The position numbers and the translations under genes were made by a program. From NCBI RefSeq assembly GCF_019925205.1, contig NC_083562.1, positions 6,448,001 to 6,512,000 of the forward strand: DNA of 64,000 nucleotides. The letters are read 5' to 3'. The notes beneath the pieces were generated by a model that saw nothing but the letters and a program-made list of their open reading frames with translations, was not told the DNA's origin and did not search any database. Numbering within the stretch: the first letter of the stretch is position 1; each line of letters begins with the position of its first letter. The DNA is from Metopolophium dirhodum. Lineage: Eukaryota > Arthropoda > Insecta > Hemiptera > Aphididae. Below, one piece after another: positions 42,101 to 53,659 of the stretch.

Positions 42101-42974
42101 AATTATTTCGTTGTATTATATATTTTACGATATTACTGCGTTTAGAGGCGCCTACATCTGTAATCTGTACCGAATCATCATTTTTTTTTTTTTTTTTTTG
42201 TTATTTTACATATCATAATATCCGATCCGGAGTTCGGTTTGTTATTGCTTTTCTAAAACGCGCCGCCGCGGTAACGCCGACAAATCGTTTTCGCGATTAT
42301 GACGACGATGGTTAGGGGGGAGCGTTTTTTTCGGACTTCGAGAGAATTATTTATGACTGTGAGAAAGCCGCGGCCCTTGTGGGTACTGCAGTGTATAGTA
42401 ATATTATATACTATATAGTTTCCTACTAAAATTTAGGCCGTAGTTAGTATAATTACTAAAACGTGTTATATAATGTGAGTACGCTTACCACAGTTTACGG
42501 TACATCCGACGATAGTAACTGCGGTTCACCTATACAATATATATCTACATATACGATACGTACCGGACTTCTCCGGAAAGTTATGCGTCTCCGAATTAAT
42601 GATAAATCAAAAACCCCTTGATTTTTGTAAATAATTTACCGTCACAAAATACAAGGTTCAACTAAATATATATAATGATAATCGATACCCATATGACACA
42701 CACGGACGACCTGCAGTGGTTAATAATTGTATTGTCATTACATAAATATGTACACTCGTCTTGCTGTCCAAATAGTATATATGATAATGTTATATTATAT
42801 TATGCTTCGTGTCGACGTCAGCTATCGTACAATCACAACGCTGTAACTTGTAATTTTCTGTATGGGGAAGTAACGCATGACACCTAATAACTGTAACAAT
42901 TGAATTAGTTATTAGATAGGTAAGTATCTAATATTATAATATCCAACAGTAATAATAATAGGATGTACCCGTTG
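33186..42974. other. Gene desert downstream of Kr, middle part
   Basis: No intact gene is recognised. A possible MITE is at 35871-36244. GC- and CpG-rich islets lie at about 39.6-40.1 kb and 41.1-42.3 kb; their open frames (for example 39753-40067 and 41807-42145) lie opposite other frames and have no family signature. Between 40.5 and 40.83 kb the minus strand holds a 105-codon frame of ordinary composition that I cannot identify. Confidence 0.5.
35871..36244. mobile_element. Possible MITE with imperfect terminal inverted repeats
   Basis: The left end CTTAGGGCTGAAGAT and the inverted right end CTAAGGGCCGGATTT match imperfectly. The interior includes a G run (36080-36091) and T run, as in other elements of this window. 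The target duplication is not clear, so the limits are tentative. Confidence 0.35.
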
Positions 42975-43156
42975 CATGGGCGCAATTTGTGGAGGTCTAG
43001 GGGGAGGGGAGGGGGCTTAGCCTAGTTTTATTTAAGCCCCCCTGAGTTTTTAAATATATTCATTCTTGAATCCACCTATTAAAAAAATTATGCGGGCCTG
43101 TATTGGTTTTATGAATTTAAATAAGTTTTAAATCAGTTGTCCAAATTGCGCCTATG
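42975..43156. mobile_element. MITE of the CATAGGCGCAA family
   Basis: The left end reads CATGGGCGCAATTTG and the right end is the complement of CATAGGCGCAATTTG. Flanks ACCCGTTG and ACTCATTG agree at six of eight positions, consistent with a worn 8-bp target duplication. The interior has the typical G-rich AGGGGGAGGGGAGGGGGCTT and matching C-rich AAGCCCCCCT arms. Related copies lie at 59468-59612 and 62085-62217. Confidence 0.65.
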
Positions 43157-44389
43157 ACTCATTGTACCCATTTTACTGTTTTAGTGTCCCAACCAAATCG
43201 TTCATCTCATTTTTTTTTCTTAGTTCCTAATCAATATTACGAATGCTCATATAGGCACACGTCCTCAAATAATCTTTTGTCGTTACATACTATTCTATAT
43301 GTTACAAAGATTAACTTTTGTAAATCTGTATATAAAATATTATTTTATTCTATAACTTCGTGTATGGTACGATATACCAATTACCAGATTGTCCCTTAAT
43401 TTAGTGTTTTTTTTTTTTTTCAAAGCTGTACCCACCCGCCTAACAAAGCTGTAGAGTGTAGACAGTAGCCAAACCTTTTTCGGATGAAAATGTTAATAAT
43501 TAATATATATTATAATAATGAATATTTTCATTGTCACTTTCTCGGTAATTTTAAACGTTTTTTTACTCAAACCATTGTTATTGGATTTAATTAAGTTTCA
43601 TGCCGTTCATGAAAATTAATCACTTTATTATTTCAATCAATTAATTTAGTATAAAAAAAAACGACCAGATAATTTTTAATTAAATTTTAATTTTAATATT
43701 TGATTTTCCAGTTAGTTTATAAAAAAAACTGTATTTTAACATAGTTAATTTCCCGATTGATAATATTCGTTCTTTTTTAATTTATTATTATCGATTATCA
43801 TTAAGTATACCGAGTGACCGACCTTTGCTCGTATTCGGTTTTTCAAAAATTATATATTTGTTTGAACGAAAATGTTATTATTCTTTTTTCTTATAACAAA
43901 ATAAAAATAAGGATGTTTTATTTAAGGATTAAATTTGCGGTGAGTTTAATGAAATCGGGGTTTTCAGATCAACTTAAGTCAGGTTGAAATCGTCAAGTCG
44001 TCTGGAATGTCCAAGAACAGAGATTCATCATCGAAATCTATTATTTTACTTCTTTCGACTGTCACGGCAAGACCACATTACCACGTAACTAACATTATTT
44101 TCAAGATATAATTTTTTGTATCACATATTATATAAACACGTGTTCCAAATATATTATGTTCTTTATGAAACAACCAAATAACATCAAAATTTCAGATTTT
44201 CGTAAATGTTTTAAAATGTTAAGCATAACCAAAAAACGTTAATTTTCTAGAAGGTAAGATCTACGAATTCCCTTTATCAAAAACCCTCAAGTTATAAAAT
44301 GTTGATAAAATCTGTTGGACCGTTTTAGAGAAAAAAAATTACCGACACACGCACATACAATTAATACTACTAATAAAAGTGCAGTCCAC
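43157..44389. other. Intergenic DNA without recognised genes
   Basis: AT-rich sequence. An old repeat may lie near 44.3 kb (the phrase GACACACGCACATACA after a stretch of A is typical of decayed insect repeats), but I cannot define its limits. Confidence 0.45.
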
Positions 44390-45248
44390 ACCTAAACCAG
44401 ACAATTCCACTTTTAAAAACATTTCAGAAAAAAAAAAAAAAAAACAATTTTAATTTTTGGAACTATCGTTTGTATTTTTACCAAAACTCAATATTCTTTT
44501 TAATATTCCCTTGAAGCTTTCTGGTTTTTTGTCAGAAAATACAAAACCAAACAGTTCCAAGTAGAAGCATATTAAGGGGGGGGGGGGGGGCATGCCAAGT
44601 TGAACATTTTATACATTTTTAACTACAAAATAATTATTAAATTTTAAATTTGATAAATTTTGTCAAAATTCAAGGTTTAAATGCATATAAAAAAAAATTG
44701 TGCCTATGTATTTTTAATAATTTTCACCTGCTATTGTAACAATATATCAGGAGCCTTGCATTAAATTTTCACGCTTTTTTACCCAACAAATAAAGTTTTA
44801 TTGACATCTATAGAAAAAAATACTAATAAAATTGGAAACTGAAAATGTTCCTAAACAGTTCAAAACAAATCAAAATATTTTCAAAATTTTATCGTTTATA
44901 GATTATAATATATACAAACAACTATTGAAGAGTTCATGAATATACGTTCATTTGTTTTAAAGTCACGCCAAAAACCAAAATCAATTTTGCGTAAAAATTC
45001 CCGTTTTTCCTAAATTTTTATGTCGTTTTTCCCGGCGCTTTTGAAAACTATTGAGAATTTTAAAATTTGACCTCCCGCATGCACCAACTAGATTCACTTT
45101 CCCGTCGAACAAGATACTGTTGAAGAAAATCAAAACAGTTTAACTGCCCCAAACCGTGATGACAGACACAGAAATAAAAAAAAAACACACACACATCACA
45201 TCATATTGTAAAATCAATACATTCATCGCTCCGCTCAGAATCTAAAAC
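44390..45248 (+). repeat. Dispersed repeat ending CTCCGCTCAGAATCTAAAA, copy A
   Basis: The right end (about 44970-45248) shares with 47229-47502 a series of conserved phrases in the same order: CCCG(G/A)CGCTTTTGAAA, CAACTAGATTCACTTT, TGTAAAATCAATA and the terminal CTCCGCTCAGAATCTAAAA. The upstream part shares phrases such as GATAAATTTTGTCAA with an oppositely oriented copy near 62.9-63.6 kb. It includes a 15-base G run (44576-44590). There is no coding sequence. The left limit is uncertain. Confidence 0.6.
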
Positions 45249-46591
45249 TTTGGTATGCCTACATTGATTCCTGCTGTAAAAGTATTAATAATTATCAAAA
45301 TAATCTTTTACCGAGTGGTCTTACCAGTTACCCGATATCGTATATCAAGTATAAATATCATGATACATGAACATTAGAAACCTATCTCTATAATGTTCAT
45401 GATAAATATAATGAATATTGTCTATAGTTAAATATTTAGTTATAATTTTTCTTTAGATAATATTTTAATTATATTATCTCTTGACATTTTTAAATGCATA
45501 ATTCTGGACTCTACTCATACCATTCATAGAAGTCTGAAGTAGTATGCTGAACTGTGTTCATTTGGCATTCGGCACACGGCACACGCTAATGACTCGAATG
45601 TGCGCTCATATTATAATTTAAACACTTATGTAAAATTAATTATTATTGCGAAACTAAATTGTTTTCCTCCGCCTCATTCCGGATTATTTTGACGGACTGG
45701 TGAACTCGACCGAATGAAAAAAATTAAAAACATGTTGACAATTTCAAATATTTTCGGTTCCTGTACCTACAGCATGACTAAATATTTATAGTCATGTTAA
45801 ACAGTGCTCAATAGGTACCTATTTAAATATAACAGTTACTCTTCAGTTTAAATTGTATTCACAATATCATAGAAATTAGTAGAGGTACCCGTCGGCCATC
45901 ATTATGAATTTTCGAGAACGAATCGCCTGACGTGATTATTTGCTTTTTGTACTATATGCTGGGTCATTACCCCGGACTAAGATATATCCATGTATATATA
46001 GATATATAGTCCGTGTCTTATCCGATGGCCGATTTCTTTAATCGTATTCCTTACATTTTTACTATTTTCTAATTAGTGATTTGTGTGGATTTTCTATGAT
46101 TGTTAAAGTCAAACCCTTTAAATTAAATCTACTAAAGACTGAACAGGCAGATCGCAAGGACGTAACACTAAAGGCTGGTTTCATAACATCCGTCGACATG
46201 AGTATATCTTAGAAATCGGCGCTTTTATGTGGTCTTGGCGGTGGTGGGGTGCTCGGAAAGCTCGGCCTAACAAGAATTTGGCCAACTGTTGTAAGTAGTA
46301 ACTAGTATTTATAATCAATGCTACCACTAACGTGCTTACTGTTCTAATTTAATCACGATGTTGAAATATGCCACTCGACACTTCTTGGGTTTTGGGTACC
46401 CTATCGGCTAAAAATCTGAAAATAATATTATATTCATAGGCCGAACAATTATTTCAAACATGATGATGAAATTGCTTGCGTATTCGTTATATTATTTTTC
46501 AGTTTCACTACGCGTTTCTTGACGGCTAGGATACTATATATTGGAACAGCAGTCTGGATTTTTACTCGACTGATTCTAATTAATCTGACTG
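45249..46591. other. Intergenic DNA without recognised genes
   Basis: AT-rich sequence. Near 45974-46017 an imperfect inverted repeat (CCGGACTAAGATATAT ... ATATATAGTCCGTG) resembles the MITE at 59190-59253, but no target duplication is visible. Confidence 0.45.
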
Positions 46592-46599
46592 GGTACAGG

Positions 46600-47025
46600 C
46601 AGTGCCGCAACAACTGCAGGGGCAGCCGGGGCAATGCCCCTGTAGAGGGCCGCTAATCGTTGGCTCAGGGGGGCCCGCATCTATTTTAAAATTTTAAGTA
46701 ATTGCATTTAAATCAAATTAAATATATCAAATAAAAATATTTATTTTTATAATTTATTATGCTATTTAATTTTCTGTCGAAAAAAATGGACCCCTATATT
46801 TATCTATAATAATATCTATATTTATCTATAAATGGCCACTGGTAGGGTAGGTTAGGTTAGTGGGTAGTGAGACTTCACATTATATTTTTAAGCTTTTTTA
46901 AAAAAAATTACCATCATCATTTATTTTTGTATAGGTCCCCTATAAAAAAAAATTATACACTTAGACTTCAGAGCCCCATGCATTAAACTTTGTCCAGGGC
47001 CCCAAGAATCCTAATTGCGGCACTG
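46600..47025. mobile_element. Non-autonomous hAT-like element
   Basis: A perfect 8-bp direct repeat GGTACAGG flanks the element (46592-46599 and 47026-47033). Its termini are inverted: CAGTGCCGCAA at the left and TTGCGGCACTG at the right. CAGTG-type ends with 8-bp duplications are typical of the hAT superfamily. The 426-bp body has a GC-rich head (GGGGCAGCCGGGGCAATGCC) and an AT-rich core without coding capacity. A second terminal fragment with a related end (GCACCGGCACTG) lies at 48440-48503. Confidence 0.85.
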
Positions 47026-47228
47026 GGTACAGGGTACTGTGTGATTCGTGCGGCTATGTTACTGACATAAATGATTATAAAAAAATATCGTTCTTATGTA
47101 GGTACTTATCCTAAATATTTATGACATATATAGAAAATACTATTATATATATTCGGAGAAAATTTAAAATATCCACGGTAATTTGTTTTTGAGCTACACC
47201 ACACAACTTTGTATTGTCAAAAGACAAT

Positions 47229-47502
47229 AACTGATTACTCATAAAAATTCTCGGTTTTCCTTAATTTTTTATTTTTCCCGACGCTTTTGAAACCGTCTAG
47301 TAATTTTCAATTTTGACATCTCAAATACTCCAACTAGATTCACTTTCTCACTAGAAAAGTTAGTGAAGTTAAAATCGAAGCATCATTTCGACAACTCGTC
47401 AAATATCGCCCCCCCCCCCCCAAAAAAAAAAAAACAACAACATATAATTGTAAAATCAATAAGTACAATTCAATATATTGCTCCGCTCAGAATCTAAAAT
47501 GT
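47229..47502 (+). repeat. Dispersed repeat ending CTCCGCTCAGAATCTAAAA, copy B
   Basis: Diverged partial copy of the repeat at 44390-45248, truncated at its left side. It shares the phrases CAACTAGATTCACTTT and the terminal CTCCGCTCAGAATCTAAAA and includes a C run followed by an A run (47409-47434). Confidence 0.65.
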
Positions 47503-48439
47503 CATATGCCAGATTGCGTGAATACACATTAAACATTTAATGAATCAAGTGAGCTAATGGTCCCTTAAAAATGATTTAGTAGCCACTGACCCATGATTGG
47601 TCCATAACATTTTATTGAACCATTAAACTAATACATTTGTCATGAAACCCGACAATATTATATTAATACAACACATATTATATAATTAGTAACTTATTTA
47701 ATGATGATGACTAATGAGATACTCAGATACACTCGACACCTATGGTCCTACTGTACAGCAAAGTGGATTCCCCCTTTTTAGTTTATAATTCTTGAATTTT
47801 TAAACAATAGTTTATTATTTTATATTAGTAAGTACATGTGTAATGAAATTAATACAAAATATAGGGATATTTTTAAAATAATATGCAATTAATTTTTAAT
47901 AAATTACATTTAGGTAAATTTTACACTTACATAAATAGTGTTTTCATAGTTTATAATTGTTTGTGTTTATTTAATTTTAAATTTCTTCCTGTTTTAATAT
48001 TTAAATTATAAAATATAAATATTAGTATATCTCATGGATAAGGCATTTACAGCAAAATTCATGGAAAACGTAGTTTTAAAAAGATTGGAGATTTGGTCAC
48101 GATTGCAGATTAACAAAATTGTATGTTAATTTATGCAAATTAAGTTTAAAAAGACATTTGGCCCAAAAATAGAAAAATAAATTATAAATGTTAAGTTAAC
48201 TTTATAGTTAGGTACTTACCTAATACTAAATTAGTATGAATCTCGATTAGTATCAGCCCCCGCGTAAGAACATTTTTTGGGAGCCTTATAAAATTCTATT
48301 TAACTACTTACTTATATTAAATTTATTATTAATTACAATTCAAATAAATCTTTAGCTACCAAAATAATCCATATAGTTAATTTAGTATATCTACTGATTA
48401 TGAATATACCACTTATGATACTTTGATATTCATAATATC

Positions 48440-48503
48440 AGAAGTCTTATATTATGACAAAATGCTGGGACCCCGGAGCAATGTACTGTTTGCACCGGCA
48501 CTG
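48440..48503. mobile_element. Terminal fragment of a CAGTGCCG-ended hAT-like element
   Basis: The sequence CTGGGACCCCGGAGCAATGT followed by GCACCGGCACTG is the inverted form of a CAGTGCCG-type terminus like that of the 46600-47025 element. A matching left end was not located with confidence, so this is listed as a fragment. Confidence 0.4.
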
Positions 48504-48901
48504 GGTTTGAAAAAAGAGTGTATATAATTTAAAAATGTATAAAGACAATTTTAATTTTATAAAGTTATTATAAAACACAATATTATTTTCAATTCACGGT
48601 AGTTCAATTACTTTTTTACATTTGTTAATGTCAATAAAATATAAATGAAAGAAATTAGTCTATTTTTGATTATTTCAATAATACTGTTACCAATAATGTA
48701 AAGTAAATAGTGTAGATTAGGTTAGGTTAAGTGTCTAAAAGTCTAAAAACAACTAAATAACATACTTACTAGTTATTACTTATAGCTTTTATAACTTTTT
48801 AGACACAGCATATTATACATTATAAATTAATAAATTAATTAAAATTGGATGAATACAATATATTGTTAATATAAAATAAAACACCAAATATGATTTCAAT
48901 T
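48504..48901. other. Intergenic DNA beside the tRNA-synthetase gene
   Basis: AT-rich sequence directly past the 3' end of the cysteinyl-tRNA synthetase gene. No gene, RNA or repeat with clear borders is seen. Confidence 0.5.
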
Positions 48902-48907
48902 TTTATT
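48902..48907 (-). terminator. Poly(A) signal of the cysteinyl-tRNA synthetase gene
   Basis: AATAAA on the minus strand seven bases past the stop codon. The very short distance implies a short 3' untranslated region if this signal is the one used. Confidence 0.45.
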
Positions 48908-48913
48908 TTTGTA

Positions 48914-51900
48914 TCAAATTTTGTCAATACTTTCTAAATACTCCTTGTGTTGTGTTGCGTGAGTTGATTGAATTTTCTGTAACTTCTTGGTCAATCCTTT
49001 ACTAATTTTGTTACCTTGACTGTCAATAGTTGGTAGACCCTATAAATAATTTAAAACAAAATATATGTACTAATCAGTAAAAAAAAAAGTAATGATATTT
49101 GTAATTTAAGAAATACAAGCATTTACGTTTTCATCAAATTCTGAATATTTGTCAGTTTCTAATTTAAACAAATCCTTAGGATGTATTTTTTTAAGTTCTT
49201 CTTTTTTTGCCCGTGCTTGATCTAGTTCTTTTTTCTTTTTTTCCTTTTCAGCAAGTTTATCTGCTTCTGCTTTAGCTTTTGCTTTTTTTTCACGTAAAAT
49301 TGCTTCTCGTCCCACAAATTTAATGGCAGTAGGTTTTCCATCAGCATCTTCTAAACGAACTCCATTATCAGGCAGAGTTTCATCTCTGAGTTTATCACAC
49401 AATATTAGTATATCTTTAGAACCTATTGAACGAGCAATAGCACGAACAGAGTCACGAAAATCTGATAAAATGTTCAGGTATGGAGTGACAATAGTCTCAA
49501 CCTAAAAACAGTATTGATTTATTATTAATTTTTATCTTTTTATATTTTACTATGTATATACAATTATAGTCCAATAATAAATAATTCTATACTCCATTCA
49601 CGCTTAGATGGAAACTCGGCAACAGACTTATACGCAGTACGTGGCATACAAATGGATAACTAATTGGCGGGAAACAAAAACTGGTTGCTGCTGAGGTATC
49701 TTAACGTGAATGTAATATAGGAATATAAACAAATAACAAATAAATATGAAGCTTACATCGTTTGAAGAACTCCCTTCGCTTACTGGGAATCCAATTTCAT
49801 CAGCTGTTTTAATGCCAAATATTTTCAATATCTCTGTGATGTACTTAGCTATATTCAACAATAAAGTATGATTTACAGCAGAAGAATTGCAGTCTCTTAA
49901 ATATACGTTACAGGCTGAAATACATTCTCTGATAGCTTCTAATACTGCCTTTGTGTCAATATTATCTAAACAAATGGTTAATTGATTAAAATAATTTTGT
50001 TTATTACTTAACAATTTACTATTAAAATTTACCACACAATGCTGCATGAACATTTAATTTACATAAATTAAACTTCTTGCTCAATTCTATTTCAGAAGCT
50101 AACCACTTTGAATATCCAATAGCTAATTTATCAACATCATTTCTTCTAGTTACATTTTTTACATTTAAAAAGAATTCCTAAAAAAATCATTAAATATTAG
50201 TTACAAAAACCTCAATAATATGATAATACTAGCTGATCCTGTGCACTTTGTTGCCCATTAAATGTACCAACTCTATATATGACTCAAACCTTGTTCAATT
50301 CGTTATTTAAGATTCGGTGTATGGTGTTCAAAATTTATCTTAATTTTTCCGTTGCCCGGGACAAAAATTCTGATTCGCAACAGTATATTATCAGGTAGGC
50401 AATCTAGCCTGCGGTAGATTGTGGACCACCCCGTACTATCTGTACGTAAGTGAAGGATTTAACTCTAAAGTATCAAAGTTGTATCAAGTTTGTCGTATTC
50501 CACCTATGGTGGATTAATATAATCAATATTAATAAACAAAATCCTATCCTAACCATACTAATATCGGATGAATAAAAAAAAACAAAATTTAACCATTTTT
50601 AAATTAGCCTGTCTTCTTCCAGAGGTCTAATCTACACACAATCATTTAAATATATTGACAAAAAATAATAATACAAATCAACAAACATGCCCGATTAACA
50701 AATAGCAACCAATATATAATACATTGTTGCGCCACTGTTGTATTTTTTACATCCAGATTTCCTACTTTTACGGTGGATTTTCCTAAAATTTTCTTTTGTA
50801 AAAAACCTTCTCCTGGTAATTACGAACATCTTAAAAAAAATTGAGCCAAATCAGACCACCCGTTCTCGATTGATGACATTTTTCAAGCTCCATTTTTATA
50901 TATATATATAGATAATCATATTAGACTAACATTGAGAAGTTTTTCACAAGCCATCGCTGACTCCATAGTGCTTTCGCTATAATCCAAAGTGTCCTTCCAT
51001 GAATGTAACAAAAAGGCAAGTCTCAATTGTCTTGATGTATTATTTTTGAGAGCATCTTCAATAGTAATAAAGTTTTTCAGAGACTTAGACATTTTACAAC
51101 CTGAAATTGTTAAATGACCAGAATGCAAAAAGTACCGAACCCATTCTTCATTGTTATAATAGGCCTGCAAGACAAATTATAGTTGTATTAGTTAATTTTA
51201 TGATAATAGATTTAAACAAGTAATTACTTCAGCTTGAGCAATTTCATTATCGTGATGTGGAAATTTTAGATCAATGCCACCGGTATGAATATCTAATGTT
51301 TGGCCTAATATACAGGAAGCCATAACAGAGCATTCAATATGCCAGCCAGGTCTCCCTTTTCCCCAAGAAGAGTCCCACCAAGGTTCACCTTTTTTTGATT
51401 TTTTCCAAAGTGCAAAATCGTTAGGAGAACGTTTTTCATTAACTGCACTAGTTGTTAAATCACCTAAAATATTATTATATTATATTTTATTTACATTTTT
51501 AACTATTAGAGCATAATTTTCTAATATGTTAACAGTTTTTATTGTCTTATTAGAAGTGCATATAGTTAATATGTACTACTGTCTACTATCTATTGTATTT
51601 AATCTAGTTGTTTTTTAAAATAAAAATTAAAAATACAGAAAAAAGATGGCGCAGACAAAATTTAAAATTTTAAGTAACATAATATTAGACAAAAATATTT
51701 TAAAATTAGAATCTAAATTAACTTTTTAATGTTATAATTTTTTATGATTTCTATAAATATTATTAATTACCCTCTCCATCTTGAAGTGATTTTGAATCTC
51801 CATATGCTTCTGGAACTAACTTAGCATAATGGTGAATAGGTTGAGCATCAAATGCGGCAACATCAAAATATACTGAACCGTTAGATTCATAAGCATAACC

Positions 51901-52819
51901 ATTTTTTATTATTGTTTCTATGTAAGCTACGGTTTCAGGAATATACTCACTTACCCTAGAAAGTTTATCCGGTGGTAAAATCTGTTGATTAAAAAATAAC
52001 ATACATACTTTGTAAGTCTTGGTATTAATATTTAATTTAGAAATAATTATTATACTCAACATTTAAAGAAGTCATATTTGAGTGGAAATTTGATTCCCAG
52101 AATCTGGGTAGAGATTCAAATATACTGTTATCAGGAACATCTTCACTATTTAATGTATCTAAATATGCACCTAATGGATCTTTGATTTCATTTAGAGCCA
52201 ACTAAAATAAAAGTTTGTTTAGAATTATTTAAAATGAAAAAAAATGATTAATTTCTACATACTTTTACATCATCCAACGATGAGCCCTCAATTAGTTGAG
52301 AAATAGAGGTCAATTTCTCTATAGCTTTTAACGTCATAACTTTTTTGTCAGGGTCCATCTGTTCAATATCTTTTTTTAGATCACCTAGAGCCAGAATAAT
52401 ATCTTTTTGCACAATTTGTTTATCGGTAGCTGTCTTTACATACTCTTCAAACAAATGTAATTGTCGTGCTCGTTTGATTATTTTGTCATCGATATCTGTG
52501 ATATTCATGACATATTCAACATCATAATGAAAGTAATCCTTCAATACTCTACGTAGTATATCAAACGTAATGTAACTCCTAAAAAGTAAGAAACATAATA
52601 AATTCCTTAAAAAAATATATTAGACAACATGTGTACTTACCGTGCATGTCCCATGTGTGAAGCGTCATACACTGTAGGCCCACAGCTATACCAATGCACT
52701 TTATTACCATTTTTTGGTATGAATATTTCTTTCTTCCTTGTCAAGCTGTTGAATAACTTTAAGTGAGGTGTATCAGACATTTTGCCACACGACCATGCTG
52801 GTTGACTTCGCTTTGCCAT
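48914..52819 (-). CDS. CARS: Cytosolic cysteinyl-tRNA synthetase, ten exons, complete
   Basis: Class I aminoacyl-tRNA synthetase that charges tRNA-Cys with cysteine in the cytosol. Exons in coding order: 52819-52641, 52578-52263, 52201-52061, 51981-51771, 51463-51228, 51164-50931, 50177-50033, 49965-49757, 49501-49127 and 49039-48914. Reading phase is kept across all nine GT-AG introns and gives 723 residues, near the roughly 750 of the human enzyme. The zinc/ATP region CGPTVYDASHMGHAR (HMGH at about 55-58) matches the HIGH signature; WHIECS and FPHHDNE follow in exon 5; the KMSKS loop lies at about 385-389 in exon 6. The C-terminus has the eukaryote-type Lys/Glu-rich segment followed by ETDKYSEFDENGLPT. 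The start ATG (52819) sits before MAKRSQPAW. A Helitron-like element occupies much of intron 6. SEC13 is divergent to the right. Confidence 0.96.
50229..50912 (-). mobile_element. Helitron-like element within intron 6 of the cysteinyl-tRNA synthetase gene
   Basis: On the minus strand the element ends GGATCAGCTAG followed by T, the same 3' terminus as at 6184-6622. It probably begins with TC after an A at 50912, just before a TA-rich stretch and the phrase AAAAATGGAGCTTGAAAAAT. It shares the 3' phrase CAACAAAGTGCACAGGATCAG with the first element. The proposed 5' end lies 18 bp from the exon 6 boundary (50931), so it sits against the splice donor. There is no coding capacity. Confidence 0.65.
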
Positions 52820-53529
52820 TATGATAGTATGTTACGTAATTCTGTAGGTATCTAAATTCTAAAGATATATCCTGTTACTATTCACTAGACGAGATCAAAC
52901 AAAAATGTAATAATGCACACTGAACTATTGTTTTATACTTGTTTGTGTTAGTGTATTAATTGTCACAAATACAAGTTGCCACAACAGTAAACAAATATTG
53001 TTTCTAAACACGTCAACGCCACATAAATATTTGAAGTAGGCAGTGAAATGATAAACAAGAAAGTAATTACGTAAGCACGTATCAATCAAAATTCTGTAGT
53101 CCACGCAATTGTTGTAGACTATGATTTTATAGGACGAGTTTCAAACGTATGTACACTTGAGTTTCATTTAAATTACTGCATAGCGCATACAATTGTCAAA
53201 TACGATAACAATATATAATACTCACCGAAGTCCACAGCAGGATTTCAAGTCAGATCAATTACAAATCACTATTTACAAATGTGAAATCCACATTCAAATG
53301 AATCGTGTGCATAATTTATCATCGGAAAAACCGAAAGCCGCACGGTGATGGATGATCGGCTCATGAGAAAATGATAATAACAAAGTGATAACACTAATCA
53401 CATCTTATCATTCTGCCGCGTTGACAGATTGGCATTTTTTATTTCCTTATCAGATACAAAAATAAAAAATAACTTATGTAGTTAATATGCTTACCTATTA
53501 TCTGTAACTTGAAAGTTGCAACTTGGCAC
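52820..53529. promoter_or_regulatory. Divergent promoter region between CARS and SEC13
   Basis: About 700 bp separate the CARS start codon from the likely first SEC13 exon. The genes point away from each other. No TATA box or other standard element stands out, as is usual for housekeeping promoters. A shared bidirectional promoter is an inference from spacing alone. Confidence 0.35.
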
Positions 53530-53659
53530 TTGCAAGTGAACGAGGTATATTATGACGTGATTTGTGAATTGTGTTTGAAATACTTCTGCAAATTTGCTTT
53601 CAAACGGTTTCTTCGGAATTCATCAACGCGTTGTTGGATTAATTAAACTGTCACTAAAG
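53530..53659 (+). other. SEC13: Probable non-coding first exon of SEC13
   Basis: The SEC13 coding exon is preceded by a clear acceptor (GTATTTCAG at 55301-55309), so an upstream exon must exist. The best donor in reach is CACTAAAG|GTAATT, with the exon ending at 53659. It lies at the end of a GC-richer patch (CGGTTTCTTCGGAATTC). The left limit is a guess. The intron would be 1,650 bp. Confidence 0.35.

Noticed and set aside
48914..52819. Possibility that the cysteinyl-tRNA synthetase is a pseudogene
   Set aside because: All ten exons splice in phase with canonical sites, and all signature motifs are intact.
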